DNA from: Chamaecrista fasciculata
Taxonomy: Eukaryota > Streptophyta > Magnoliopsida > Fabales > Fabaceae
DNA: 64,000 bases
Direction: 5' to 3'
Assembly: GCA_003254925.1 (NCBI GenBank)
Contig: QANZ01036151.1
Coordinates: forward strand, 157,642-221,641
How positions within the stretch are numbered: the stretch's first letter is position 1; each line of letters starts with the position of its first letter. Under the pieces are notes generated by a model, which was not told where the DNA came from, searched no databases, and saw nothing but the letters and a program-made list of their open reading frames with translations. Of the stretch, positions 47,139 to 58,523 are shown piece after piece. The position numbers and the translations under genes are program-made.

Positions 47139-47429
47139 GAGTAAAATAACTTTCCGGTCCCTGATTTATGCACTCGCTGACAGATAGGTCCCTGAATTTT
47201 ACCCATTGTACTAACCGGTCTCCGAATTTTGCAAACGCTGCACTAATTGGTCCCTCCGTCATATTGTCGTTACAAAAAAGCTGACGTGGCCATAACGGAC
47301 GCTGATGTGTCCCGTTATGCGCTGACGTGTCCCGTTATGGCCACGTCAGCACCCGTTATGTTTTTTTTTTTTAAAAAAAAGAGCTGCTACGTCATAAAAT
47401 AGTGACACATCAGTATTTCCTCATTGTAC

Positions 47430-48115
47430 TTATAGGTCCCTGACCCATTTTTATTCCATTATTCTCAATTCCCCCTCTTTTTCATCATTTTCATTCATTT
47501 TAGTCCCAAATCCTCAAAATAAAATTATAAAGTGTCCCAAAACTTTTCCAAACATTCCAATTTAGTCCTTAAAAATATTTAAAACCCTAAACTCTAAAAC
47601 CCCAAACCCTAAAACCCCAAAATCTAAAACTTCAAACCCTAAACTCTAAAAAAAAGTCTGAGTTGAACAATTAGGCCCTTGACCCATCTTTATTTATATT
47701 ATTCTCAATTCCCCCTCTTTTTTCTCATCTTCATTCATTTTAGTCCCAAATTTTCAAAATAAAATTGTAAAGTGTCCCAAAACTCTTTCAAACATTCCAA
47801 TTTAGTCCTTAAAAATATTAAAAACCCTAAACACTAAACCTTAAAATCCCAAACCCTAAACCCTAAACCCTAAAAAAAAAATTTAGTTCAACAATTAGGT
47901 CCTTGACCCATTTTTATTCTATTATTCTCAATTCCCCCTTTTTTTCAACATCTTCATTCATTTTAGTCCAAAATCCTCAAAATAAAATTGTGAAGTGTTA
48001 CTAAACTCTTCCAAACATTCTAATTTAATCTTTAAAAATATTAAAAACCCTAAACCCTAAAACTCTAAACCCCTAATCTCTAAACTCTAAACTCTAAATC
48101 CTAAACCTTAAAAAA
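47430..48115. repeat. three tandem copies of a roughly 230-bp unit ending in CCCTAAA-type tracts
   Basis: Each copy runs 'gacccattttta', 'attattctcaattcccc', 'cattcattttagtcc', 'aaagtgt...aaac', 'caatttagtccttaaaaat', then a run of 'accctaaa(c)'. Copies start near 47430, 47670 and 47890. The closing runs contain true plant telomere-type CCCTAAA words (best at about 47855-47876) mixed with ctctaaa and ccccaaa variants. It lies inside the Mutator-like element, not at a chromosome end. Confidence 0.7.
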
Positions 48116-48203
48116 ATTACACATCACCAGAAATTTACAAAAATTACACATCACAATTTTTTACGCATCATCATAATCTTCATCACAACTAAGCATCATC
48201 ATC

Positions 48204-49463
48204 AGGCACAGCGTCGTCATCTTCTTCCCCAATTTGGATTTCCCCATCCTTCCAATACTCTACATTCATCTTTCCCATGTATAAATGCAACACAACACTT
48301 TATTACGAACCAAGAATTGGATTTCAATGAAGCGGCTCTCGTGGCTTTCTTTCCTTCTTTAGAATAGCCCTTTTCTTTGAAAGTAGTCCCAGAGCAGAGG
48401 TGTGGACTAAAGGAATAGCACAAGCGCTATCTAAGGATAGTTTCATTCCTTCCCTAAGGATGGTTTCAATCAATCCCTAGAGGTCTCTGGATGCACATTA
48501 CTGAAGAACCGTCAACCTAATATCAACTGGAAAGCTCGTAAAATGAGCTAGTTCATAAATAGAGTTTAACCTTTTCAGTAGTCAACTACCCGGAATGGTT
48601 ACCGGGAAAAAGCGTGCTGACTAAGCGTCGAATCATGGCCACCTTCCTTTTTGAGTGAAGGTGAAAGATGAATGTAGAGTATTGGAAGGATGGTGAAATC
48701 CAAATTGGGGAAGAAGATGACGACGTTGTGCCTGATGATGATGCTTAGTTGTGAGGCACCGGATCCTCTGCCGTACCGCACGGCGTGCGGTGCGGCAGAG
48801 GCCAATAGGGAAGCGCCACGTGGCGCCACGTGTGCAGGCGCGCCCACGTGGCGCTTCCCTATTGGTCCCTGCCGCACCGCACGCCGTGCGGTACGGCAGA
48901 GGATCCGGTGCCTCACAACTAAGCATCATCATCAGGCACAACGTCGTCATCTTCTTCCCCAATTTGGATTTCACCATCCTTCCAATACTCTACATTCATC
49001 TTTCACCTTCACTCAAAAAGGAAGGTGGCCATGATTCGACGCTTAGTCAGCACGCTTTTTCCCGGTAACCATTCCGGGTAGTTGACTACTGAAAAGGTTA
49101 AACTCTATTTATGAACTAGCTCATTTTACGAGCTTTCCAGTTGATATTAGGTTGACGGTTCTTCAGTAATGTGCATCCAGAGACCTCTAGGGATTGATTG
49201 AAACCATCCTTAGGGAAGGAATGAAACTATCCTTAGATAGCGCTTGTGCTATTCCTTTAGTCCACACCTCTGCTCTGGGACTACTTTCAAAGAAAAGGGC
49301 TATTCTAAAGAAGGAAAGAAAGCCACGAGAGCCGCTTCATTGAAATCCAATTCTTGGTTCGTAATAAAGTGTTGTGTTGCATTTATACATGGGAAAGATG
49401 AATGTAGAGTATTGGAAGGATGGGGAAATCCAAATTGGGGAAGAAGATGACGACGCTGTGCCT
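48204..49463. repeat. 1.26-kb near-perfect palindrome with nested inverted repeats
   Basis: The two 630-bp arms (48204-48833 and 48834-49463) are reverse complements apart from about 50 bp at the centre, where the left reads 'cagaggccaataggg' and the right, inverted, 'cagggaccaataggg'. Identical open frames therefore appear on opposite strands (48217-48423 minus and 49244-49450 plus; also 48599-48977 and 48690-49068). I do not regard these as proteins. Each arm holds a smaller inverted repeat of about 90 bp (48184-48274 and 48663-48753). The centre is GC-rich with 'gcgccacgtggcgc'-like palindromes. Confidence 0.85.
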
Positions 49464-49464
49464 N
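49464..49464. other. single-N join in the assembly
   Basis: The N is exactly where the right palindrome arm ends and the right terminal repeat begins. Together with the N at 10318 it suggests that the assembler bridged repeats of unknown length with one N. Confidence 0.7.
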
Positions 49465-49694
49465 TAACAGGTGCTGACGTGACCATAACGGGACACGTTA
49501 GCGCATAACGGGACACATCAGCGTCCGTTATGGCCACGTCAGCTTTTTTGTAACGACAATATGACGGAGGGACCAATTGATGCAGCGTTTGCAAAATTCG
49601 AGGACCGGCTAGTACAATGGGTAAAATTCAGGGACCTATCTGTCAGCGAGTGCATAAATCAGGGACCGGAAAGTTATTTTACTCAATTCTTATT

Positions 49695-50089
49695 AGTCAT
49701 TTCATTTGCAACTCAATTTTTATCTCTATCAAATATGTTTGGCAATTAGGAGAGTGAAAGAAAAGAAAAGATTGGAAGGGAAGGGAAGGAAAAGGGAAGG
49801 GAAGTCCCTCCATATCTCTTCTTGTTTGAGTATTAATACCTTTTAAAAAAAATTCTAATTTAAAATGTTTGAAATTTGTAAGAAGAGTTTTAAATTTCAT
49901 CAAAAAGAAAAAGAAATTTATAAAAAGAGGAGGAGAATAAAAGATTAAATTAAATATTAATCCCCCATTATTTCTCCTTTCATTCTAGGAAAGAGCTCCA
50001 ATTCTTTCCGGACTTTTTTATTCATCCTCCTTAATTCTTAATCCAAAAATATTAATAATATCATTAAAATTTGAAATATTTTTCCTTCA
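49695..50089. other. short AT-rich intergenic stretch
   Basis: A G/A-rich tract at about 49750-49805 ('gggaagggaaggaaaaggg') and its loose inverse at about 49975-50035 suggest one more worn foldback. No gene. Confidence 0.35.
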
Positions 50090-50099
50090 TTTATTTCTC

Positions 50100-50509
50100 G
50101 GTCAAAGTGCACTTTTGATCTCATAATTTTTCTCAGGTCTCAATTTGGTCTTATAACTTTTTTTGTTGCACTTTTGATCCCATATCTTTGCAAAAAGTTG
50201 TAAATTTGGTCCCGTATCACTTATAGTCTCATATCTTTTGACCAGGTTGCAGAATTGGTCTCATATCTTTGCAAAAAGTTTCACCACCATTCCCACTTGA
50301 TTTAAATATATTGGACCAATTTTGTACTTGACCTAAAGATATGAGACCAATTCTACCACTTGACTAAAAGATATAAAACCAATTCTGCAACATAACCCAA
50401 AGATATGAGACCAAAAGTGTAACACGGGACCAAATCTGCAACTTGAACAAAAAATATGGGACCAAAAGTGCAACAAACAAAGTTATGGGACTAAAAATGC
50501 ATTTTCGCC
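50100..50509. mobile_element. foldback element, 'tttggtctcatatcttt' family, with 10-bp duplication
   Basis: 410 bp. Ends 'ggtcaaagtgcacttttga' and, inverted, 'aaaatgcattttcgcc'; interior words 'gatatgagaccaattct' and 'aattggtctcatatcttt' pair along the arms. A perfect 10-bp duplication TTTATTTCTC flanks it (50090-50099 and 50510-50519). It stands about 90 bp before the mCSF1 start codon and so may overlap that promoter. Confidence 0.82.
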
Positions 50510-50600
50510 TTTATTTCTCTATCCATTTGAAAAAAAAGTTCACGGCTAGCTAATCTCTAGTCACTCACTCAATGCGAATTGCGAACGATCTTAAACCCTA

Positions 50601-53600
50601 ATGTTCCTCCGAACCCTTCTCACCCGCCAAAATTCGTCTACAATTTCATTCACCTACACGCGCCTCACGCGCCGCCTCTCCTCCGCCTCGAAGCTCCATG
50701 ATCGCTACTCTTTCGAGCCACCGGCGTCCCTTTCCCCTGCATCCCAAAACCCTAATGACACCATCACAAAACCTAAGAAAAAGCAGAAACCTCAATATCG
50801 CCCTCCTTCGTCGCTTGATAGAACTGGGCTGAAACCAGTGCGTTCGGAATTGCCTTTCGATTTTCGATATAGCTACACGGAAAGCAGCCCCACAGTGAGG
50901 CCAATTGGGCTCAGGGAGCCCAAGTACTCGCCGTTTGGACCCGGAAGGCTCGATCGGCGATGGACAGGTGTTTGTGCTCCGGCGGTGGATCCGAAGGTGA
51001 AGTCCTTGGAGGGAGAAGAAGATCCGAAGATGGTGGAGAAGAGGATGAATAAGAGAGAGTTTATTCAAGGCAAACCTCTTACTGCGGCTGAGAGGAAGGT
51101 ACTGGTTTTGCAATGTGAAAGGGGAAAAACTAAGAGACAAATAAACTTGGGTAAGAGCTTATTATGTCTGCTTGGTAGAAAAAAGCTAGATTTTACAATG
51201 CTGGACATTGAGTTATGCTGTGAATTTGGCAGTAGAATTCGTAATTGGATCAGTTATGAAGGTCACTATGAGAGCTTAATGTTCTAACCTTTTTAGTAGG
51301 TTCTCTCGGTGCTGGTGAGAGACGCACATATATTGATAGCTTCGTGTTAAAACTATATTGCGTTTATCAGTTGAAAGATTATTGTGAGCATGAAAATGAG
51401 GAGTACAGCCAAGAGGCGAATTAGGCCTTCTGCAGACAATTGTTTTTTTTTTTTAAATCCAATTATGACATTATGTTCTCCTGTGCATCTTTCACTCACA
51501 GAATTTCCTGGCAGACATGTCTGAACAAAATTGTTGGTTTCTTTTTTTGGTGTAGTCAGCTTGCCAAGGCATATATTTCCCTTTCCTTTGCTGGTATTGA
51601 CAAATAGAATTGAACCTGAGATGTTAAATGGAGTTGCGTTTTTATTAATTAACTGTGATTTAGAACAAGACACTAAATAAATCAAGCAACAGCTGTCCTT
51701 TAACATTGTTTTAATGACAGAATCTGTCTTTTTTGGGTTGCAGGGAGGGATGGTTTGACTCACAACATGTTAAATGATATTCACAATCATTGGAAACATG
51801 CTGAAGCGGTTAGGATTAAATGCATGGGTGTTCCAACTGTGGACATGAAAAATGTTTGCGCCCAGCTGGAGGTATATATCTTGCTAAAGAATTCTACGTC
51901 TTTCTTATGCCAACATTGCATTTGGGATTGACTACATCCTGTTCTGGTCCGTGATTCCGTGTGAAACATACCAGTCCTATAATGCTTTGTTGTTTCTGTC
52001 TGATGATTGTATTCCTCAGGCTTTTGTTTTTCTGGTGGAAGTGTAGCTTAGAAGCTGTTGTCATTCTTATATTCTAACTAAACTGATTATGCAAACATTA
52101 AAGCTATTTGCATCCTGCCTTTTGCAGGACAAAACATTTGGAAAGATCATTAATAGACATGGAGGTACCCTTGTATTATTTAGAGGAAGGAATTATAAAC
52201 CAAAGAAGAGGCCTGTAATACCTCTGATGTTGTGGAGACCGCATGAACCCATATATCCCAGACTGATTAAGACAACAATTGAAGGTTTAAGCATTGAGGA
52301 AACAAAGGAAATGAGGAAGAGAGGATTAGCTGTCCCTGCTTTGACAAAGCTTGGTAAGTTCTATTTGTATTTTCTATTTTATGTAACTAATTTGTGTTTT
52401 TACAGTTTGTTGACTCTAAAGTGAATTGCAGCCAAAAATGGTTACTATGGTAGTTTGGTACCCATGGTCAGAGATGCTTTTCTCTCTTGTGAGTTGGTTC
52501 GGATAGACTGCCAGGGCCTTGAGAAGAGTGATTACAAGAAAATTGGATGCAAACTTCGGGTAAAGATTAATTCCTCTTACAGTTCTAACTAGGTTCCTAT
52601 TTGTGAGTTTTATTACACTATCCATGTGATGTGATGTTCTCTTTTTGATATTTTTTATCTTGTGTTGCATTAATGAAATACAAAACTTCTTTTTTGGACT
52701 TGGGTTGTTATGGGACAAATGAATTGGCAAATCATTAGGAGGTTTAGTTGTAATATCAGTCAATTGATTAAAAATGTGTAGTTTTAATTTTTCCAGTAAA
52801 AGAGAACCTTAAACAAAGCTTCTTCATGGAGGATATTCAGCATATGCTAGCAGACCCTCTAAATCGATGGCAGATTTCCAGAATGAAGCACAACATCAAG
52901 ATGAAAGATATATGGCCTTGGATTGATAGTTACATTGTAGGAACTTGTTGCTCTATGTAATTTTTCTTCTGTTTTTCTCTGTTTCTTTCAATTCAAAAAA
53001 AAAAAAAACAAAGCTTCTTCGCACAAAGTTAGGAACTTCTACTGGTGCAGTGGTGCCATCTTGGAACGATGATCTGGATTTGAGCTGCTGAAGCTTGGTG
53101 GCTCATCAGCCAGCTTCAACAAACATAGATGGTTATATACAATTGCTTGACTTGGTTTTCGGCTCAAGTGGAAGATTTCCCTAGGGATAAAACTGTTGGG
53201 AAGGAAAGTTTCTATAGAAGTTTTCTTAGTTGGGAATAATGTATTTTCCTTTTATAAAAAAAAAAAAAAAAACTCTACATAGGCCTACATCATCTTGTTA
53301 TTATAATACACTATTTACTCCCTGTCATTTACCTTTCAAACTGTTCGCTGAAAAGATTTGATTCTGACTTCCAACTTAACCCTTTAGCTCTGTGCCATAA
53401 GTTGCTCATTGTCAAATAATCTCGTTTTATTAATGCAGGATCTGGTGCCTTGTATTCTGGTGACATTTGAAAAAGAACAGATTGTGGTTTGGAGAGGAAA
53501 CAATTATAAGGCTTCCGAGGATCGGTACTTTCTTCCTGATCGAGAATTATTTGATGATTTTGATGGTCACTCAATCTCTGGTGAAGAGGCAGATGATAAG

Positions 53601-53621
53601 CTTGATAGTAGCTGCTTATGA
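50601..53621 (+). CDS. mCSF1-like: mitochondrial CAF-like CRM-domain splicing factor
   Basis: Exons 50601-51150, 51744-51871, 52128-52353, 52432-52559 and 53439-53621; joins keep frame and give 404 residues, about the length of Arabidopsis mCSF1 (At4g31010). The N-terminus (residues 1-30) is rich in Arg, Ser and Thr with no acidic residue, as expected for a mitochondrial presequence. A conserved family block follows ('[11 protein letters not shown]', '[19 protein letters not shown]'). CRM domain 1 is at about 161-245 ('[20 protein letters not shown]', '[11 protein letters not shown]') and CRM domain 2 at about 280-370 ('[10 protein letters not shown]', '[10 protein letters not shown]'). CRM modules bind group II intron RNA; mCSF1 is known to be needed for splicing of many mitochondrial introns. 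Role here is by homology. Intron 4 (52560-53438) is long and carries A-runs. Confidence 0.93.
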
Positions 53622-54611
53622 GACTACTATAGTCTGCTGTAACTTTGAGGTTTTGTCTTTTCGAATGCACATATTGGCCACGAATCAGAAGTTCCTTTTA
53701 AGATTGGATTCTAGTATTATCTGTAAAGATAGTTGGCGAAAGAGGAACATTCAAGATGATGTCAAAACGTCGATGCTTTAGTCTGGTTTGTGTTGAACTA
53801 TTGTGACTCAAAAGCAGTTTTTTTCCTCACAAATATCTTCCACGGGAGGTAATTTTGTTCGAGACATTATCAGGTACTAAATGTGGGCATCTTTCTCAAC
53901 GAGGATTCGAATTTGAGTTTACCACATTGTAGCAATTCTGAGTTTATGACCCCCTTTGGGCTTTTACTAGTGGTGACAAGCAATCTGGTAGAGATATAGA
54001 CAAAGCAGTCAGTTAGCTACTAATGATAGGTTATATATGCTTGCACATACGCTCTGTTATATGATTCCCACATTCCTTGTGATTTGTAAATTTCTATGGT
54101 GATGAAAGCTACTCTTCCTTGGGATTTTAGATACGAAATTGTTAATTTATTTCCCACTAGGACTTCAGAAGGCCAAACATGGAATTGGAAAGGCCATCCT
54201 GAAGACTTTCTGGTGAAAATATGGTTGACTTTGCCTTTCAATCCAATTCTTGTGACAATCTTAGAACAGATTTGACTTTGAGATATCATATTTGATTCAT
54301 CACTCTATGTTGTATGTATATGTTAACTTGGATTATGAAATTGAAAGGGGTGTTCTTCGTTATTCATCACTCTACTTGCCCCCTCACTGTGAAGAAAAGT
54401 GTAAATTATCATTCTTTCAAGACTTTATCAAATTATATTATTTTTTATTTGGAAATTACATTTAATTTTATTTTCTATAAATTAACATGACATTCTTTTG
54501 GTATAAAAGTAAATGACATTTTGTATATAACGAATTTGTGATTATATTTTTTTTAGCTATTATTTTGTGATTATATTTCTTTAATAGTAATAAATAACAT
54601 TATTAATTAAT
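53622..54611. other. 3' region of mCSF1 and intergenic DNA
   Basis: The first few hundred bases are probably the 3' untranslated region. Nothing else gene-like; an 89-codon minus-strand frame at 54020-54289 shows no known features. Confidence 0.4.
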
Positions 54612-55050
54612 GGTTAAAGTTCACTTTTTGGTTTCATAATTTTTGCTCAGATTTCAATTTAGTTTTATAACTTTTTCTGTTACAATTTTTGTTTCATATT
54701 TTTTGTTCAAGTTGTAAATTTGGTCTCGTATCACTTTTGGTCTCATATATTTTAGTCACGTTATAGAATTGATCTTATATCTTTGTAAATAGTTCTACCG
54801 CCAGCCCCACTTAATTGAAAGATATGAGACTAATTTTGCACCTAGCCTTAAGATGAGGTTATTTCTATAATCTAGTCAAAAAATATGAGACTAATTTTAC
54901 AATCTGACCTAAAGATATAAGACTAAAAGTGCAACACAAGATCAAATATGCAACATGATTAAAAGATATGAGACTAAAAGTACAAAACAAAAATTATAAA
55001 ATTAAATTGAGGCGCGAACAAATATTATAGTCCAAAAGCGTACTTAAGCC
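54612..55050. mobile_element. foldback element, 'ggtctcatatcttt' family, diverged copy
   Basis: Ends 'ggttaaagttcac' and, inverted, 'gcgtacttaagcc'. Paired interior words 'gagactaattttac' and 'ggtctcatata' mark the arms. Flanks (attaattaat and tcaattaaat) are similar but not identical. Same family as 50100-50509. Confidence 0.6.
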
Positions 55051-56689
55051 TCAATTAAATATCTATTATTAGATTTTTAGTCAAAATAAAAAATGGAAAT
55101 AACCAGTATGATTTCGGTAAAAGTTAGTGTAACTTTTTCAAAATAAAAAACTGGGATGCCACTAAGTTAAAGTGTCATAATATATTTCTTAAAAAATAAG
55201 TTTCATAATCTGATTACAAGTTGGGACGGCTATGTGCTTTATTTTTTAAAAAAAATTTAATAAATCTTGAATCTATCATTCAACAAAAATTTTAAATGAA
55301 CCAAGCTTAATTAGTCTAGTGGTTAAACTTATTATATCGCTTAAGTAAGTGTCGGAAGTTCAAATATTGCCTTATTAGCAATCAATTAACTAGTGTCAGA
55401 CTCTTAAATGAAGCACAAATTCACAAAAAATTAATCATTGGCCTATTGGGATAGAGATATGGAATTAAGTATTAAAACTCCATCAGACTTCAATTATTAT
55501 TATTCACTCATACAGACTTTTAGGTGCGTCGGATCATAAAAGAAGCACATACTTAATAACAAAAATAAACAGAGAAATGATTATGTTAAATATTACCGAA
55601 GATATATAATTAAATCATGCATAATATAGGTGCAGTCTAAATGTTACTTATTAGAGGTTCCTAATAAAAGCATGATATCAGAATTTCCTTTTTTAAATAG
55701 CCCAACCATATCTTGTTAAACTATAGAAAAATCTTACATGTGATATTTTCGTAAAAAAAGTTTTAACGATAAACCGTGTGAAATTGATCTTAAATCTTAT
55801 TCTTTATATATTGACCAATAAATTACTTTCCATGTGTTCTTAGAATTATTTTTGACCATATAAAATTTAGTCTATCATTTCATTTTTTTCTTAATTTTCA
55901 AGCCATAAATTCAAATGTTTATACAATATACATCAATGATGGTGATGTCCATGCTTGTTGTCCAGATTTTATGCACTTTGCCTTTCAAAGCGACAAGAAA
56001 GAAAGTAAATAAATGTGCCTTCGGGGACATCCAATAAAATTGGAAGAAAGTAAATAATAAATGATTAAATTTATATAACGATTTTTTTTCATCATTAACA
56101 ATAATGAAGAAAAATATCTGATTGTAAATATGTAAATAAAAATTTAATGATTGGTCTTGAAAAATGGTATATTTTTTAATTAAATAAAAGTTATAAAATT
56201 ATAAAATATAGTCTGTAAAATGTAAAATTATAATTAATTTAATTTTTATTACAATATTAATTTAAATTTAAAGATAAATAATTTTTTTAACATCAATTAT
56301 TATATATTATATTAACAAAATTAAAACATATCAAATTAATTATTAAGTTTCGATTAATATTTTTGATAAAATAACTTAATTGATTGTAATGAAGATTAAA
56401 TTTTATTATTTTATAATGAAAATATTAAAAAACAAATTGTATAAACTTTTTTAAGCATTCAAGAAATCGAATTATGAAAGTCAAAACTCAGGAAAGAAAA
56501 ATATAGTAATTTGTGAATTTTAAACTTTTTTAAGCATTCAAAAAATCTAAAGCATGTGACTTGATCACTTTATGAATTTTTTTAATAATAAAATAGATCG
56601 AAAGACATGTGGAGGGGTATGATGGATGATACGTTACATCGTAATTTGTGAAGCTTACAGGCTTACAGCCTCATACAGTCATACTATTT
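55051..56689. other. AT-rich intergenic DNA
   Basis: No gene and no clear repeat architecture; composition becomes extremely AT-rich at about 56040-56460. Confidence 0.45.
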
Positions 56690-58315
56690 AGCTTTTTGGT
56701 GAAAGTGTATTTTTGATCCTATATATTTTGCTCTGGTCTCAATTTGGTCTCATATTTTCTTGTTGCACTTTTGGTCCTATATCTTTTATTCAGGTTTCAA
56801 TTTGGTTTCTGTATATTTTTTGTAGCACTTTTGATCTCATATTTTTTACTCAGGTTTCAATTTGATCTTGTATCTATTTTATTGCCCTTGTGGTCCTATA
56901 TCTTTTGGTGAGGTTGCAGATTTTGTCTCATATCTCTTGTTCAATTTGCAGAATTATTCTCATATTTTTGCAAAAAGATTCCATGTTACGAGATTAACAA
57001 TGAAATTTTTTATAAAGATATGGTACCAAATCTGCAACATAAAAAGATATGAGACCAATTCTGTATATAACCAAAAGATATAAAACCAAAAGTGCAAAAA
57101 AAGAAAAATACGAGATCAAATTGAGACTTGAGCAAAAGATATGAGATCAATAGTGTACTTTAACTTAGTTTATATATATATTTTTAGTCAAAGTGAACTT
57201 TTGGTCTCACAACTTTTGTTCAGGTCTCAATTTGGACCCATAACTTTTTTTTGTTACACTTTTGGTCTCATATCTTTTGCTAAGATTGCAGATTTGGTTT
57301 CGTATTGCACTTTTGATCCCATATCTTTGGGTCAGGTTTCAGAACTGATCTCATCTTTTAATCAAGTGCAAAATTAATCTCATATCTTTGGGTTAGGTGG
57401 GATTGCAAGTAGAAGTTTTGCGAAGATATAAGATCAATTCTGTAACTTGACCAAAAGATATGAGACCAAAAGTGATACGGGACCAAATCTGCAACCTGAG
57501 CAAAAGATATGGGATCAAAAGTGCAAAAAAAAATTATGGAACCAAATTGAGACCTGAGTAAACATTATGGGACCAAAAGTGCACTTTGACCTATGTTTTG
57601 TTTTCTTACCACCTCAACAAATTCATATAAATAATTAAACAATTATTTTTGCAAAAGATTTCACGTTACGGGATTAACGGTGAAATTTTTTATAAAGATG
57701 TGGTACCAAATCTGTAACATAAAAAATATGAGACCAATTCTATATATAACCAAAAGCTATAAGACAAAAAATGTAAAAAAAGAAAGATACAGAACTAAAT
57801 TGAGACTTGAGCAAAAGATACGAGACCAATAGTGCACTTTAACTTAGTTTATATATATATTTTTAGTTGAAGTGAACTTCTGGTCTCACAACTTTTGTTC
57901 AGGTCTCAATTTGGACCCAAAATTTTCTTTGTTATACTTTTGGTCCCATATTTTTTGCTAAGATTGCAGATTTGGTTTCGTATTACACTTTTGGTCCCAT
58001 ATCTTTGGGTCGGGTTTCAAAACTGGTCTCATATCTTTTTTTTGGTAAAGTGGTCTCATACCTTTTGATCAAGTGCAAAATTAATCTCATATCTTTAGAT
58101 TAGGTGAGATTGAAAGTGGAATTTTTGCAAATATATAAGATCAATACTGTAACCTGACCAAAAGATATGAGAGCAAAAGTGATACGGGACCAAATCTGCA
58201 CCTGAGCAAAGATATGAGACTAAAAGTGGAACAAAAAAAGTTATGGGACCAAATTGAGACCTGAGTAAACATTATGGAACCAAAAGTACACTTTGACCTA
58301 TAATTTGTTTTTCTT
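56690..58315. repeat. tandemly duplicated array of 'ggtctcatatcttt' foldback elements
   Basis: A unit of roughly 690 bp occurs twice in direct order (about 56964-57640 and about 57650-58315). Landmarks repeat in order: 'gattaac(a/g)(a/g)tgaaatttttt', 'tggtaccaaatctg', 'actttaacttag' with 'tatatatatatttttag' (57156 and 57836), then 'cctcaacaaatt' (57610 and 58320). Each unit holds one complete foldback (about 57182-57594 and 57860-58300) plus the right arm of another. An extra left arm stands at 56690-56960. The array ends about 200 bp before the LPEAT2 start. Confidence 0.7.
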
Positions 58316-58360
58316 ACAGCCTCAACAAATTAACATAAATAATTAAATAATTAAATATGG

Positions 58361-58523
58361 TATATAAATATCCCCTCCACACAAATTCTACAAGTACGTA
58401 ATATTCGATTTCCAGCTACCTTTCCCTTCTCTGTTTTTTCCATTTCTGTATTCTGTATAGCTTTTTCTTCTTCTTCTTCTTCTTCTTCTTCTTCTTCTTC
58501 TTCTTCTTCCATCCATTCCAACA
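58361..58523 (+). promoter_or_regulatory. LPEAT2 core promoter and leader
   Basis: TATATAAATA at 58361-58370 lies about 155 bp before the start codon. A (CTT)n tract fills about 58464-58510 of the leader. No upstream ATG was noticed between the TATA box and 58523 apart from the main start. The arrangement fits a short leader without intron. Confidence 0.6.

Larger units (their letters stand above)
47139..49684. mobile_element. Mutator-like element with a large internal palindrome
   Basis: Terminal inverted repeats of about 220 bp (47139-47360 and 49465-49684) begin GAGTAAAATAACTTTCCGG and differ at only a handful of positions. They are flanked by the 10-bp duplication AATTCTTATT (47129-47138 and 49685-49694), within the 8-11-bp Mutator range. 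The inner 40-60 bp of each end carries 'gcgctgacgtgtcccgttat' words, themselves repeated. No transposase is present. Inside are three tandem copies of a repeat (about 47430-48110) on the left only, and a roughly 1.26-kb palindrome (48204-49463). A single N at 49464 separates the palindrome from the right terminus, so right-hand interior sequence may be missing. Confidence 0.85.

Noticed and set aside
47570-48110. CCCTAAA runs as a chromosome end
   Set aside because: They are short, mixed with variants, and lie inside an element flanked by genes on both sides.
48217-49450. Pairs of identical proteins (68, 105 and 114 residues) on opposite strands
   Set aside because: They are the two arms of one palindrome read in both directions, overlap in several frames and match no known domain.
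52790-53030. Possible captured gene fragment in mCSF1 intron 4
   Set aside because: A less AT-rich stretch before an A-run looked like a retrocopy tail, but I saw no target duplication or recognisable protein.
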